In this document: positions 36,388 through 45,505 of the stretch, piece by piece
How the letters are laid out: each line of letters begins with the position of its first letter
How positions within the stretch are numbered: position 1 is the stretch's first letter
Assembly (NCBI GenBank): GCA_963786765.1
Contig: CAWBAJ010000010.1
Span: forward strand, 160,348-224,347
DNA: 64,000 nucleotides
Reading direction: 5' to 3'
DNA from: DATKNA01 sp963786765
GTDB taxonomy: Bacteria; Actinomycetota; Actinomycetes; Actinomycetales; Kineosporiaceae
Notes under the pieces: generated by a model
Database searches by the model: none
What the model saw: the letters and a program-made list of their open reading frames with translations, nothing else
Told to the model about the DNA's origin: nothing
Translations under genes and position numbers: made by a program

Positions 36388-37770
36388 GGGAGTGTCCGGA
36401 ACTTCGTGTGCGGGCCTTCGGCTAGTTGATGTTGAGTCGGTCGCCGTAGGTCATGGCCAGGACGTTCAGGATCCTCTTCCAACCCGGGACCATTCCAGTG
36501 GGGTTGGCCCGGTTCGGTCGGCGTTCACGGACGGTCAGGTAGAGGATCTTCAGGGCTGACTGCTCGGTCGGGAAGTGCCCGCGTCGGCGGGCGGCCTGCC
36601 GGAACCTGGCATTCAGGGACTCGATCCCGTTCGTGGTGTAGATCAGCTTCCTGATCTCGATCGGGTAGTCCAGGAACGGCACGAACTCGGGCCAGGCCCG
36701 CTCCCACATCGCGATCATCGCCGGGTACTTCGGTCGCCAGGTCGCGGCGAAGTCGGCGAACCGGGCCTCAGCGGCCGCCACGGTCGAGCTCGGTGTAGAC
36801 CTCCTTCAGCTCGGCGCTGACCTTCGCCCAGTGCTGCTTGGGCACGTAGCGCAGGCTGTTGCGGACCAGGTGCACCACACACGACTGCACGGTCACCGCC
36901 GGCCAGACCGCGCTCAGCGCGTCGGGCAGTCCCTTCAGGCCGTCGCAGCAGGCGATCAGGACGTCCGTGACGCCGCGGTTCTTCAACTCGGTCAGCATCG
37001 TCAGCCAGTGCCGGGCGCCCTCCCCACCGCTGGGTCCGACCCAGAACCCCAGCACGTCCCGGACCCCGTCGACGGTGATGCCCATCGCCACGTAGACGGG
37101 CCGGTTGGCGACCTGCCCGTCCCGGACCCGCAGGTAGATCGCGTCGATCAGCACCACCGGATAGACCGGGTCCAGCGGCCGGGCCTGCCACGCCGTCATC
37201 TCCTCGACCACCGCGTCGGTCACCCGCGAGACCAGGTCCCGGCTGACCTGGTCGCCGTAGACGTCCTGCAGATGGTTGGCAATGTCCCCGGTCGTCATGC
37301 CCTTGGCGTACAGGCTCACGACCGCCTCGTCGAACCCGGTCAACCGGCGAGCATGCTTGGGGATCAGGGCTGGCTCGAACGTGCCCGCCCGATCCCGGGC
37401 ACCTTCACCGGCACCGGCCCGATCTCGGTCCGGACCGTCTTGGTCGAGTGCCCGTTGCGCACGTTCTCACCCGCCGGCGTGCCCCCATGCTCATGGCCCA
37501 GGTGCTCGGTCATCTCCGCCTCGAGCGCGGTCTGCAACACCTGCCGGGTCAGCCCGGTCAGCAACCCACCCGGCCCGGTCAGGGCCACCCCCTGCGCCTT
37601 CGCAGCAGCCAGCAGCCGCTCGGCCAGACCCTCCGGCAGCGCCGCCTCCCCGGCGCTGCCCGCGTCGGTCACCGCGTCAGTCTGTGTGCTCATGCGTGAT
37701 CTTCTCCAGCCCACGACCCGAAGCCGTGGAGGTCACGCCGAGACTCACACACGAAGTTCCTGACAGACCC
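36388..37770 (-). mobile_element. IS256-family insertion sequence with terminal repeats and 8-bp target duplication
   Basis: 1,383 bp. The left end starts GGGAGTGTCCGGAACTTCGT and the right end, reversed, starts GGGTCTGTCAGGAACTTCGT; these are imperfect terminal inverted repeats of about 34 bp. Both sides are flanked by TGCTTCAC (36380-36387 and 37771-37778), an 8-bp target-site duplication as expected for IS256. It inserted 27 bp downstream of the TMEM175-type gene's stop and close to the 5' end of the IS110-type transposase gene, possibly inside that element. Confidence 0.9.
36422..37693 (-). pseudogene. IS256-family transposase, broken by two frameshifts
   Basis: About 423 residues reconstructed in three frames. 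From MSTQTDAVTD the frame reaches VPGIGRAR near 37375, where a missing base is implied; it should read FEPALIPKH. The middle segment (37343-36785) has RLTGFDEAVVSLYAKGMTTG, the DDE residues in VVLIDAIYLRVRDG and IACCDGLKGLPDAL, and HLVRNSLRYV. A second shift near 36785 leads to EARFADFAATW and the final Glu in YTTNGIESLNARFRQ. All catalytic residues remain. It is either a recently dead copy or two assembly errors. Confidence 0.8.
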
Positions 37771-37804
37771 TGCTTCACGAGCGAGGCGCCGGTCTCCATA
37801 CCGT

Positions 37805-38455
37805 CTAGGCCCGCACGTCCGGGGTCGGCAGCAGATAGACGAACGCCAGAGCGAGCATGAGCACGAGGAACACCGGCACGCTCACGAGCCCGATGGCGGT
37901 GGCGACGGGGTAGACCGCGAGGCCCAGGTTGTACCGGCGGTTGCGGACCGCGAGGAGTTCGGTCGTGACCTGAGGCTTCTGCAGCTCGGGGTGGCGCAGG
38001 ATGTAGCGCCACAGCACGTTGAACGACAACGCCATCGCCGTGCTGGTCGCGCCGTACACCAGGACGGCGACCCGCTGGTCCCCCGAGGTGCCCTCGTGGG
38101 TGTACTCGGCCAGCAGCGCGGTCGGCCACGGCAGCACCGTGACGGGCAGCAGCAGGAGCAGGTTGAGCACCTGGACGGTGTGGTCGGTGCGCTGGAGCAG
38201 GTTGATCGTCGCGTGGTGGTTCAGCCAGATGATCCCCACGATGAGGAACGAGAGAAGGAAGGCGGCGTACTGCGGCCACTGCGCTGCGAGAGCGCTGCCG
38301 AGTGTGCCCTCGTGGCCCGCCGGCACCTTGATCTCGAGGATCAGCAGGGTGATGACGATGGCCAGCACCCCGTCGCTGAAGGCTTCGAGCCGGCCGACGC
38401 TCATCCCGATCCCCGGGAGCGCGCCGCCCGTGCGCTCGTCGCCGTTGCCCGACAT
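37805..38455 (-). CDS. TMEM175-family potassium channel-like protein
   Basis: 216 residues with six membrane helices. The N-terminal helix carries the family motif FSDG in RLEAFSDGVLAIVITLLIL; later WPQYAAFLLSFLIVGIIWLNHH and LLLLLPVTVLPWPTALLAEY are also typical. Bacterial TMEM175 proteins conduct potassium as tetramers of single-repeat subunits, as here. ATG 38455 follows GGAAGGGAACC. An IS256 element is inserted 27 bp beyond its stop, leaving the gene intact. Confidence 0.9.
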   Translation of the reverse strand: MSGNGDERTGGALPGIGMSVGRLEAFSDGVLAIVITLLILEIKVPAGHEGTLGSALAAQWPQYAAFLLSFLIVGIIWLNHHATINLLQRTDHTVQVLNLLLLLPVTVLPWPTALLAEYTHEGTSGDQRVAVLVYGATSTAMALSFNVLWRYILRHPELQKPQVTTELLAVRNRRYNLGLAVYPVATAIGLVSVPVFLVLMLALAFVYLLPTPDVRA

Positions 38456-38600
38456 GACGAGGTTCCCTTCCTGCCGCTGGCGATCACCGTAACGGGCAGC
38501 GGCGAGGGCGGCCCGCTCGTGCCGGAGCCGCGGGCCCCCGGGCGGCCGGGTGGCGCCGGATGGGGTAGACAGGCGGTGTTCCCGCGACGAGGAGACCTTC

Positions 38601-39473
38601 GTGAAGATCGGCGTCCATCTGCCCGACCTGACCTACCCCGGAGGACCCGCCACCATGGGTCAGGAGCTGGCCCGGACGGCGGCCGCTGCCGACGCGGCCG
38701 GCATCGACCGGCTGAGCGTGATGGACCACGTCTGGCAGATCCCGAACGTCGGGCCGGTCGATCACGAGATGCTCGAGGCGTACACGACGCTGGGGTTCCT
38801 CGCCGCGCACAGCTCGAAGGTCAAGCTCCTCGCGCTCGTCACCGGCGTCACCTACCGGTCCCCGGGTCTGCTGGCCAAGGCCGTGACGACCCTCGACGTC
38901 CTCTCGGGGGGCCGGGCGATGCTCGGCATCGGCGCCGCATGGAACGAGGACGAGTCCCGCGGCCTCGGGCTGTTCTTCCCGCCGCGGGCGGAGCGCTTCG
39001 AGCGCCTCGAGGAGGCGCTGCAGATCTGCCTGCAGATGTGGTCGGGCAGCGACGGTCCCTATCAGGGCACCCACTACCAGCTGGCCCGCACGCTCACCGT
39101 GCCGCAGCCGCTCACCCGGCCGCACCCGCCGATCCTCATCGGGGGCGGCGGCGAGCAGAAGACGCTGCGCCTGGTGGCGAAGTACGCGCAGGCCTCCAAC
39201 CTGTTCGCCGGGCCGGAGCTCGCCCACAAGCTGCAGGTGCTGCGCGAACACTGCGAGCGCGAGGGCCGGCCGTACGACGACATCGAGAAGACCGCACTGC
39301 TGAACATCGACCCCGGCCCGGACGGCGAGGACGTCGACGGCGTCCTCGAACGGTTGCGCGCCGCCGCCGACCTCGGGATCCAGGTGGGCCACGGCCGGCT
39401 CCTCCCGGAGCGGCAGTCGGACCGCATGCGCGTCCTCGGTGAGAAGGTCGTGCCCGTCGTCGCGCAGTGGTGA
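38601..39473 (+). CDS. LLM-class (F420-type) oxidoreductase
   Basis: 290 residues from GTG 38601 behind GAGGAGA. It has the luciferase-like barrel: VKIGVHLPDLTYPGGPATMG, VMDHVWQIPNVG, LVTGVTYRSPGLLAKAVTTLD, GRAMLGIGAAWNEDESRGLG and ILIGGGGEQKTLRLVAKYAQ. Enzymes of this group use F420 or FMN for dehydrogenation or oxidation of unknown substrates in actinobacteria. The next gene starts 4 bp after its stop, so the two are likely cotranscribed. Confidence 0.92.
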   Translation: MKIGVHLPDLTYPGGPATMGQELARTAAAADAAGIDRLSVMDHVWQIPNVGPVDHEMLEAYTTLGFLAAHSSKVKLLALVTGVTYRSPGLLAKAVTTLDVLSGGRAMLGIGAAWNEDESRGLGLFFPPRAERFERLEEALQICLQMWSGSDGPYQGTHYQLARTLTVPQPLTRPHPPILIGGGGEQKTLRLVAKYAQASNLFAGPELAHKLQVLREHCEREGRPYDDIEKTALLNIDPGPDGEDVDGVLERLRAAADLGIQVGHGRLLPERQSDRMRVLGEKVVPVVAQW

Positions 39474-39477
39474 CGCC

Positions 39478-39918
39478 ATGACAGGACCTACCGTGCGCCG
39501 CCTCGTGCTCGTGGCCGAGGACTCGCCGACCCGGACCTCGGCGCCGCCGTCCGGCGGACGGTCCGGGCGGTCCGGGCGCTCCGGGCCGACCGTGGCGCAG
39601 GTGCAGTACGACCTGCTGACTGCCGAACCGTTCCGGTGGACGGAGGACGACGTCCTCTTCGAGAGCTGGTGGCGCCGCCAGGACGCGGCCGCGACGGCGT
39701 CCGAGGAGGAGAAGGCGCAGGCCCGCGCGGAGTACCTGGCTCGGCCTCGCCCGTGCCTGCGCGCGTCGCCCCTGCCGCAGCGGTACGGCTGGGGCCTGGT
39801 GTTCGACGAGCACGAACGGGTGGCGCTCTGCCCGGTGGAGTCGCCCGAGTACCGGTCACTCGCCGCCGGCGAGGGCGGCGTCGAGGTGCAGAGGTCGTTC
39901 CGCGGCACGCGCCGCTGA
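39478..39918 (+). CDS. DUF6157-like protein
   Basis: 146 residues. The pattern VAEDSPTRT, TVAQVQYDLLTAEPFRWTED, WRRQDAAATAS and RPCLRASPLPQRYGWG, ending in VESPEYRSLAA, matches the uncharacterised DUF6157 family. It starts 4 bp after the LLM oxidoreductase and is likely in one operon with it. There are no catalytic residues I can name. Confidence 0.75.
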   Translation: MTGPTVRRLVLVAEDSPTRTSAPPSGGRSGRSGRSGPTVAQVQYDLLTAEPFRWTEDDVLFESWWRRQDAAATASEEEKAQARAEYLARPRPCLRASPLPQRYGWGLVFDEHERVALCPVESPEYRSLAAGEGGVEVQRSFRGTRR

Positions 39919-39932
39919 GGCGTTCCGGGCCG

Positions 39933-40592
39933 CTATGAACGGCGCCGCCGCCGCGATGTCACCGAACCCCGGCCCGTCGCGCCGGCCGCGGCACTCGCGG
40001 CGTCCGCCGCCTGTCTGGCAGCACGAGCCGCCGCCCACCGCGCCGCCCTCGCAGCCCTGGCAGCCTCCGCCGACGGGAGAACAGCGGCGGCGCTCTCGGC
40101 CCGGGACCGGCGCGAGCCTCCCCGGAGACCGAGCACGGCGATGACCACCGCAGCCGCGGTCATCGCCCCCGCGAGAGCGAGCGGGACCAGCTCCAGAGTG
40201 CGGGCACGGCGCAGGAGCAGCTCGGCGCGGCTCGGGACCGGACCGACCCCTCGCGGCAGTCCGCTCGGGGAGCGCTCCGGGGTGTAGTCGATCCCGTAGT
40301 ACTGGTAGAGACGGGCCTCCTCCTGCTCCGTGATCCGCCGACCCGGCCCGACCATCGGGGCCTTCGCCACGTCGTCGCGCTTGACCTGGACGCGGACCTG
40401 CCCGTCGGCCTCCACCGCGTCGAGCAGCGGCAGGAACACAGTGGCCTCGCCGAGCCGGATCGTCGCCCACTCCGGCAGCCCGGTGGCGTTGTCGCTGTAG
40501 ATCTGTGTGACGGTCCCGATCGCCGCGCCCTCGCGGTCGACCAGCATCTTGCCGCCCCACGTGCTCGCCTGTTCCGGGCTCGGCAGTCCCAT
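39933..40592 (-). CDS. PRC-barrel-domain membrane protein
   Basis: 219 residues. The first 90 residues (MLVDREGAAIGTVTQIYSD, LPEWATIRLGEATVFLPLLD, QVKRDDVAKAP) form a PRC-barrel. A short helix (EEARLYQYYGIDYTPE) leads to a membrane helix (LVPLALAGAMTAAAVVIAVLGL) and a long Ala/Arg-rich tail at the C terminus, probably cytoplasmic and possibly nucleic-acid- or membrane-binding. Such proteins are often stress- or envelope-related in actinobacteria. Confidence 0.8.
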   Translation of the reverse strand: MGLPSPEQASTWGGKMLVDREGAAIGTVTQIYSDNATGLPEWATIRLGEATVFLPLLDAVEADGQVRVQVKRDDVAKAPMVGPGRRITEQEEARLYQYYGIDYTPERSPSGLPRGVGPVPSRAELLLRRARTLELVPLALAGAMTAAAVVIAVLGLRGGSRRSRAESAAAVLPSAEAARAARAARWAAARAARQAADAASAAAGATGRGSVTSRRRRRS

Positions 40593-40817
40593 CCGCGACC
40601 TCCCTGCGACACCGTCCGCGGATCTTCGCGGCCCGCTGCAGTTCTACCCGCTCCCGCCCGCCCTCTCACCTGCAACGGCGTCCGTGGGGCCATCCGGGGC
40701 CGAGCGCCCGAAAGCAGGCGTATCCACGAGCCACTCCGGAGAGCGTCACGCGGCCATCCGAATGGTATTGATCGCGAGCTGTAACGCGTCGCGCACGCCT
40801 GGCGATTGGGCAATCGA

Positions 40818-40859
40818 GTCCCGGCGACGTCCGAACCCCCGAGCGGGCGGCGCCGGGAC
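40818..40859 (-). terminator. hairpin, family 2, copy 2: end of the FUSC gene
   Basis: Arms GTCCCGGCG-ACG and CGCCGGGAC around TCCGAACCCCCGAGCGGGCG; the loop text is the same as in the hairpin at 15217. It begins 22 nt after the FUSC stop at 40881 on the minus strand. Family and place support a terminator. Confidence 0.7.
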
Positions 40860-40880
40860 TCCTCGCGTCCGGCCGGCCGA

Positions 40881-42194
40881 TCACGGCTCCGGCGGGCGGG
40901 GCGGCGGTCGCAACGGCGGCAGCTTCGGGGCCAGTTTCGGTGCCAGGCCGGGCGGGATCCGCGGGCGGTAGCGCCGCTGCCGCCCCGGCCGGGGCGGCAG
41001 CCGCCTCGCCCGCTCCTCGAGGTCGAGTTCGCGCAGCAGCCGCTCCACCGTCCCCGCCAGCGACACGACGACCTCGCCGGCCTCCAGGTCGTCCCGCGGG
41101 TCGACGAGCAGCAGATCGGTGATCCGGGCACGGGCCTCGAGCAGCCCGTCCAGCGCGGCACGGACCGACTCGACGTCAGCCTCCCCCGTGGCCGGGTCCG
41201 CCTCCTCGCGCACCAGCCGGCCGAAGCCACGGACGGCGTCGGCGAGCTCGTGCAGAACAACGGCCAGCGCGCCTCGCAGGTCCGGGTGCACGCCGCGGCC
41301 CTCAGCGGCCGCGCGCCCCGCCACCGTCTCCAGCGTGCCGAACATGCTCCGGATCGCCACGCTCGAGTGCTCGAGTGCCTCGAGCCCCTGCCGCAGTCCG
41401 GGACCGGCGTCCGGGGTCCCCAGGGCGCGGACGTTGACCCGCCGGCTCTCCTCCGCGTCGATCAGGGCACGCCCGACGACGGGCATGTCGTACGTGAGCG
41501 ACCGGGCGCGGCCGAGCCATTCGGCGGCCCGCTCCGCCAGCGCCGGCCCGTCCGTCAGCTCCGACGCCAGCTCGTCCGCGGCGTCGTCGAGCAGGCCCGC
41601 CAGCCGCTCGCCCAGGCCGCCGATCGCCCCCGCGGCCCCGGGCACGACCACCGGCGGCGGCACGAACAGACTCGACACGACGCCGACCGCGGCGCCCACG
41701 AGGGTCTCCGCGATCCGCTGCCCCGCGGCCGCGCGCGCCGAGGCGGCGCCGACCCCGAGCACCAGCATCGCGCTGATGGGCACCTCGAGGAGGTTGTCGC
41801 CCAGCCTCAGCACCTGCCCGACGACGAGGGACAGGCCGATCAGCAGCCCCAGACTCCACCAGCTCAGCCCCACCGCGATCGAAAGAAGCACGGCCAGACC
41901 GACGCCGGCAACCACGCTCACGACCCGGTCCAGGCCGCTCTCGAGGATGCTGACCGGTGTCAGCTGCACGACGAGGAGCGCCGTGAGCGGCGCGAGCAAC
42001 GGCGGGTCCGACCGGGGGAACAACTGCTCGGCGACGACGTAGCTCGCAACGGCCGCCAGCGTCAGGCGCAGCGTCCAGCCCAGCGCGGGCCGGCCGGGGC
42101 GACGGAGCCGCTGACGCAGCCGGCGGAGGGCCGCGCGCACGTAGCGGAGGGGACCCCGGGCACGAAGGGGCTGCGACGTCGGTACGGCGGTCAC
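40881..42194 (-). CDS. FUSC-family membrane protein (aromatic acid exporter-like)
   Basis: 437 residues from GTG 42194 (the frame opens further up through a hairpin). Residues about 45-190 hold six membrane helices: WTLRLTLAAVASYVVAEQLF, LLAPLTALLVVQLTPVSILE, VSVVAGVGLAVLLSIAVGLS and ISAMLVLGVGAASARAAAGQ. Then comes a long soluble helical domain (ALAERAAEWLGRARSLTYDM, ESVRAALDGLLEARARITDL) as in FUSC/ArAE transporters such as the p-hydroxybenzoic acid pump AaeB. It may export aromatic acids. The C-terminal tail is Pro/Arg-rich. Confidence 0.85.
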   Translation of the reverse strand: MTAVPTSQPLRARGPLRYVRAALRRLRQRLRRPGRPALGWTLRLTLAAVASYVVAEQLFPRSDPPLLAPLTALLVVQLTPVSILESGLDRVVSVVAGVGLAVLLSIAVGLSWWSLGLLIGLSLVVGQVLRLGDNLLEVPISAMLVLGVGAASARAAAGQRIAETLVGAAVGVVSSLFVPPPVVVPGAAGAIGGLGERLAGLLDDAADELASELTDGPALAERAAEWLGRARSLTYDMPVVGRALIDAEESRRVNVRALGTPDAGPGLRQGLEALEHSSVAIRSMFGTLETVAGRAAAEGRGVHPDLRGALAVVLHELADAVRGFGRLVREEADPATGEADVESVRAALDGLLEARARITDLLLVDPRDDLEAGEVVVSLAGTVERLLRELDLEERARRLPPRPGRQRRYRPRIPPGLAPKLAPKLPPLRPPPRPPEP

Positions 42195-42280
42195 AGGTTC
42201 AGGGTGGCGGGCGAGGCGTCGGGGCCCAAACCCACGTGACCGACGGCGTCGCAGCAGGCGGGGGCCCTTGCCTTCGCGGG

Positions 42281-42317
42281 CGTATGCGCTGCCCCCTTGA
42301 GTGGGGCAGCGCATACG
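42281..42317 (+). repeat. dispersed hairpin, family 1, copy C
   Basis: Arms CGTATGCGCTGCCCC and GGGGCAGCGCATACG, 7-nt loop CTTGAGT; a tail with GGCGACAC follows. It lies between the divergent FUSC and menC genes, 46 bp before the menC start. Confidence 0.85.
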
Positions 42318-42363
42318 GTCCGGTGGCGACACCACCTCCCCGATCCGACTTAGGCTCGGCGCC

Positions 42364-43451
42364 GTGCCCGCCGACGCTCGTTCCCGATCGGGGCCTGGCC
42401 TCGGGTACCCGCCGGAGCTCGCCGCCGTCCCCGATCTGAACCCCGCCGAGCTGCACGTCTACGCGTTGCCGATGGTCGAGCGGTTCCGCGGGATCACCGT
42501 TCGCGAGGGCGTCCTCCTCGCGGGCCCCGCGGGCTGGGGGGAGTTCTGCCCGTTCGCCGAGTACGACGACGAGGTCGCCGTCCCGTGGCTCGCCACTGCC
42601 CTGGAGGCCGCCTGGCTGGGGTGGCCGGCGAGCGTGCGCGGGATCGGTGGAGGTCAACGCGACCGTGCCGGCGGTGGGCCCGGAGCGCGCCGCGGCGATC
42701 GTGCGCGCCTCGGGCGCGCGGACGGCGAAGGTCAAGGTCGCGGACGCCGAGCAGTCCCGGGCAGCGGGCGACGAGCGAGCGCTCGCCGCCGACGCCGACC
42801 GCGTCGCGGCCGTCCGCGAGGCACTCGGCCCCGCGGGGCACGTGCGGGTCGACGCCAACGGCAACTGGGACGTCGACAGCGCCCTGCACGCGCTCGGCGT
42901 GCTCGACGCGGCAGCGGGAGGTCTGCAGTACGCCGAGCAGCCGTGCCGGACCGTCCAGGAGCTGGCCGAGGTACGCCGCCGCACCGGCGTGCGCATCGCG
43001 GCCGACGAGTCGATCAGGCGGGCCGAGGACCCGCTCGCGGTCGCCCGCGCCGGTGCCGCCGACGTCGCCGTCCTCAAGGCGGCCCCGCTCGGTGGCGTGC
43101 GCCGGGCGCTGGCGGTGGCGGGCGGCAGTGCGCGCCGAGGGCGACCTCCAGGTCGTCGTGTCGTCCGCGCTGGAGACCAGCGTCGGCCTGGCCGCGGAGC
43201 TCGCCCTCGCAGCCGCGCTCCCGCGGCTGGAGCTCGCCTGCGGCCTCGGCACGCTCGCCCTGTTCGAGGGTGACGTCGTCGCGACCACCACCCCCCGAAC
43301 TCCCGGCAGGCTCGCGGTGCCGGGCTCGCCGCCGGTGCCGGACAGCACCCTGCTCGAGCGGTATGCGCAGCGGGATCCGGACCGGGTGCGCTGGTGGCGG
43401 GAGCGCACCCTGCGGACGCACGCGCGTCTGCGGGCTCTGCTCGCCTGCTGA
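42364..43451 (+). CDS. menC: o-succinylbenzoate synthase, two frameshifts
   Basis: About 362 residues starting GTG 42364. It belongs to the enolase superfamily. ELHVYALPMVERFRGITVREG and GPAGWGEFCPFAEYDDE open the capping domain. After a frameshift near 42645 come VEVNATVPAVGP, KVKVADAEQ (catalytic Lys), HVRVDANGNWDVD (metal Asp), LQYAEQPC (Glu), IAADESIRR (Asp) and VLKAAPLGG (second Lys). After a second shift near 43130 the end reads VVSSALETSVGL and PRLELACGLGTLALF. It makes o-succinylbenzoate for menaquinone. The family's active-site residues are all present, so the breaks are probably assembly errors. Confidence 0.85.
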
Positions 43452-43459
43452 CGGATCTC

Positions 43460-43790
43460 TCAGACCTCTCGGGGCGGGCGGTTGCGCTCGTTCCAGACGC
43501 GCATGCGCCGCGGGTACCCGACGAGCCGCACGTCGTAGACCGGGACGGCGAGCCGGTCGGCGAGGTCCGCGGACGATCCGCGGGTCGGGCACGCGGCGGC
43601 GGGTCCACTCGCCGGAGGACGCGACGAGCAGCACGGTCGGCGGGGTCACCGTCGTCTCGGGCTCCACGAACGCCTCGACGCCGACCCGCGAGCGCACGAA
43701 GTCCTCGAGGTGGCGGCGCGCGGCGTCCTGCTCCTGCTTGCGCTCCGCGCGCGTGGGTGCCGCCCCTCGATGCCGGCCGAACAGTCCCAT
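43460..43790 (-). CDS. small conserved hypothetical protein, one frameshift
   Basis: About 110 residues. The N terminus MGLFGRHRGAAPTRAERKQE, then ARRHLEDFVRSRVGVEAFVE and TVLLVASSGEWTRRRVPDP, are read in one frame. Near 43565 the frame shifts and continues ADLADRLAVPVYDVRLVGYP, RRMRVWNERNRPPREV to a stop at 43460. It lies convergent with menC. Homologs appear to be common small actinobacterial proteins; no function is known to me. Confidence 0.65.
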
Positions 43791-44002
43791 CCCACTCCCC
43801 TACCTCGCCCGCGCACCAGGCTGCGATCGCCGGTCAGATCACCACGATGCGGCCGATCAGTCGCCTCGATGACGTGCGGCCGGCGCGATCGGTTCCCGCG
43901 CGACGGGCCGATCACGGGCGCACCCGGCAGGAGCGGGTCCGGCCGGGGTGACAGGATGTCTCCGGCAGTGCGCAGCAGACAGAGAGCTTTCAGGGAGCGC
44001 CC

Positions 44003-45412
44003 GTGTCCGAGTCCCCCGGCACACCGTCGAACGGTTCCTCCGGCGAACAGGTGTACGACGTCGTCGTCCTCGGCGCCGGCAGCGGCGGGTACGCCGCCGC
44101 ACTGCGTGCCGCCGAGCTGAACCTGTCCGTCGCCATGGTCGAGCGGGACAAGGTCGGCGGCACCTGCCTGCACCGCGGGTGCATCCCGACGAAGGCCCTC
44201 CTGCACGCCGCGGAGATCGCCGACCAAACCCGGGAGAGCGAGCAGTTCGGGGTGCGCACCACGCTCGAGGGCATCGACATGACCGGGGTCAACAAGTACA
44301 AGGACGGCGTCATCGGGCGCCTCTACAAAGGCCTCGCCGGGCTCGTGAAGAGCCGCAAGATCGAGGTGGTCGAAGGCGACGGCCGCCTCGTCGCGGCCGA
44401 CACCGTCGAGGTGGGCGGCCGCCGGCTGCGGGGCCGCAACGTCGTGCTGGCCACCGGGTCCTACGCCCGCACGCTCCCCGGCCTCGACATCGGCGGCCGC
44501 ATCATGACCAGCGACCAGGCCCTCACCCTCGACTACGTGCCCGGGCGCGTCATCGTCCTCGGTGGCGGCGTGATCGGCGTCGAGTTCGCGTCCGTCTTCC
44601 GCAGCTTCGGCTCCGAGGTGACGATCATCGAGGCCCTGCCGCGGCTGGTCGCGAACGAGGACGAGGCGTTGTCCAAGGCGCTCGAGCGTGCCTTCCGCCG
44701 TCGCCGCATCAACTACAAGACGGGCGTGCGCTTCGCCGGCGCCCAGCAGAGCGACGCCGGCGTCACCGTGAGCCTCGAGTCCGGCGAGACGATCGAGGCG
44801 GACATCCTGCTCGTCGCCGTCGGCCGGGGGCCCAACGCCACGGGCTTCGGCTACGAAGAGGTCGGCGTCCGGATGGACCGGGGCTTCGTGCTCACCGACG
44901 AGCGGCTGCGGACCAACGTGCCGAACGTGTACGCCGTCGGCGACATCGTGCCCGGCCTGCAGCTCGCGCACCGCGGCTTCGCCCAGGGGATCTTCGTGGC
45001 CGAGCAGATCGCCGGGCTCGAGCCGGCCCCGATCGTCGAGTCCGGCATCCCGCGCGTGACCTACTGCGACCCCGAGATCGCCTCGGTGGGGGTCACCGAG
45101 GCGCAGGCGCGGGAGCAGTTCGGCGCCGACGGCGTCGAGACCTACGAGTACAACCTCGGCGGGAACGGCAAGAGCCAGATCCTCGCCGGAACGGGTTTCG
45201 TCAAGCTCGTCCGGCAGAAGGACGGCCCTGTCGTGGGCGTGCACATGATCGGTCCGCGCATCAGCGAGCAGGTCGGCGAGGCGCAGCTCATCGTGAACTG
45301 GGAGGCCTTCCCCGAGGAGGTCGCGCAGCTCGTGCACGCGCACCCGACGCAGAACGAGGCGATGGGCGAGGCGCACCTGGCACTGGCCGGCAAGCCGCTG
45401 CACGTGCACTGA
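44003..45412 (+). CDS. lpdA: dihydrolipoyl dehydrogenase (E3)
   Basis: 469 residues, GTG 44003 with GGGAG upstream. It shows FAD binding VVLGAGSGGYAAALRAAELN, redox-active disulfide GGTCLHRGCIPTKA, NAD binding VLGGGVIGVEFASVF, YAVGDIVPGLQLAH, and the C-terminal HAHPTQNEAMGE His-Glu pair. It reoxidises the dihydrolipoyl groups of 2-oxo acid dehydrogenase complexes. The gene for the two-lipoyl-domain E2 begins 93 bp downstream, so the two belong together. Confidence 0.95.
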   Translation: MSESPGTPSNGSSGEQVYDVVVLGAGSGGYAAALRAAELNLSVAMVERDKVGGTCLHRGCIPTKALLHAAEIADQTRESEQFGVRTTLEGIDMTGVNKYKDGVIGRLYKGLAGLVKSRKIEVVEGDGRLVAADTVEVGGRRLRGRNVVLATGSYARTLPGLDIGGRIMTSDQALTLDYVPGRVIVLGGGVIGVEFASVFRSFGSEVTIIEALPRLVANEDEALSKALERAFRRRRINYKTGVRFAGAQQSDAGVTVSLESGETIEADILLVAVGRGPNATGFGYEEVGVRMDRGFVLTDERLRTNVPNVYAVGDIVPGLQLAHRGFAQGIFVAEQIAGLEPAPIVESGIPRVTYCDPEIASVGVTEAQAREQFGADGVETYEYNLGGNGKSQILAGTGFVKLVRQKDGPVVGVHMIGPRISEQVGEAQLIVNWEAFPEEVAQLVHAHPTQNEAMGEAHLALAGKPLHVH

Positions 45413-45505
45413 GCCGATCCGCACCCAGTACCCGGCAGACTGTCCCGAGCACGTCCCCCGGCACCCGCCGGGGCCCTGGAAGCGACGAAGGGGAACCGAC
45501 GACAG

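Noticed and set aside
36334..36391. A 10-bp inverted repeat (CTCCCGTGAA / TTCACGGGAG) at the IS110/IS256 junction
   Set aside because: Half of one arm is the IS256 terminus itself, so the match is probably chance.
37805..42335. Possible additional mobile or phage genes around the IS island
   Set aside because: All frames there are explained by TMEM175, LLM, DUF6157, PRC-barrel and FUSC genes; no integrase, att site or phage gene was seen.
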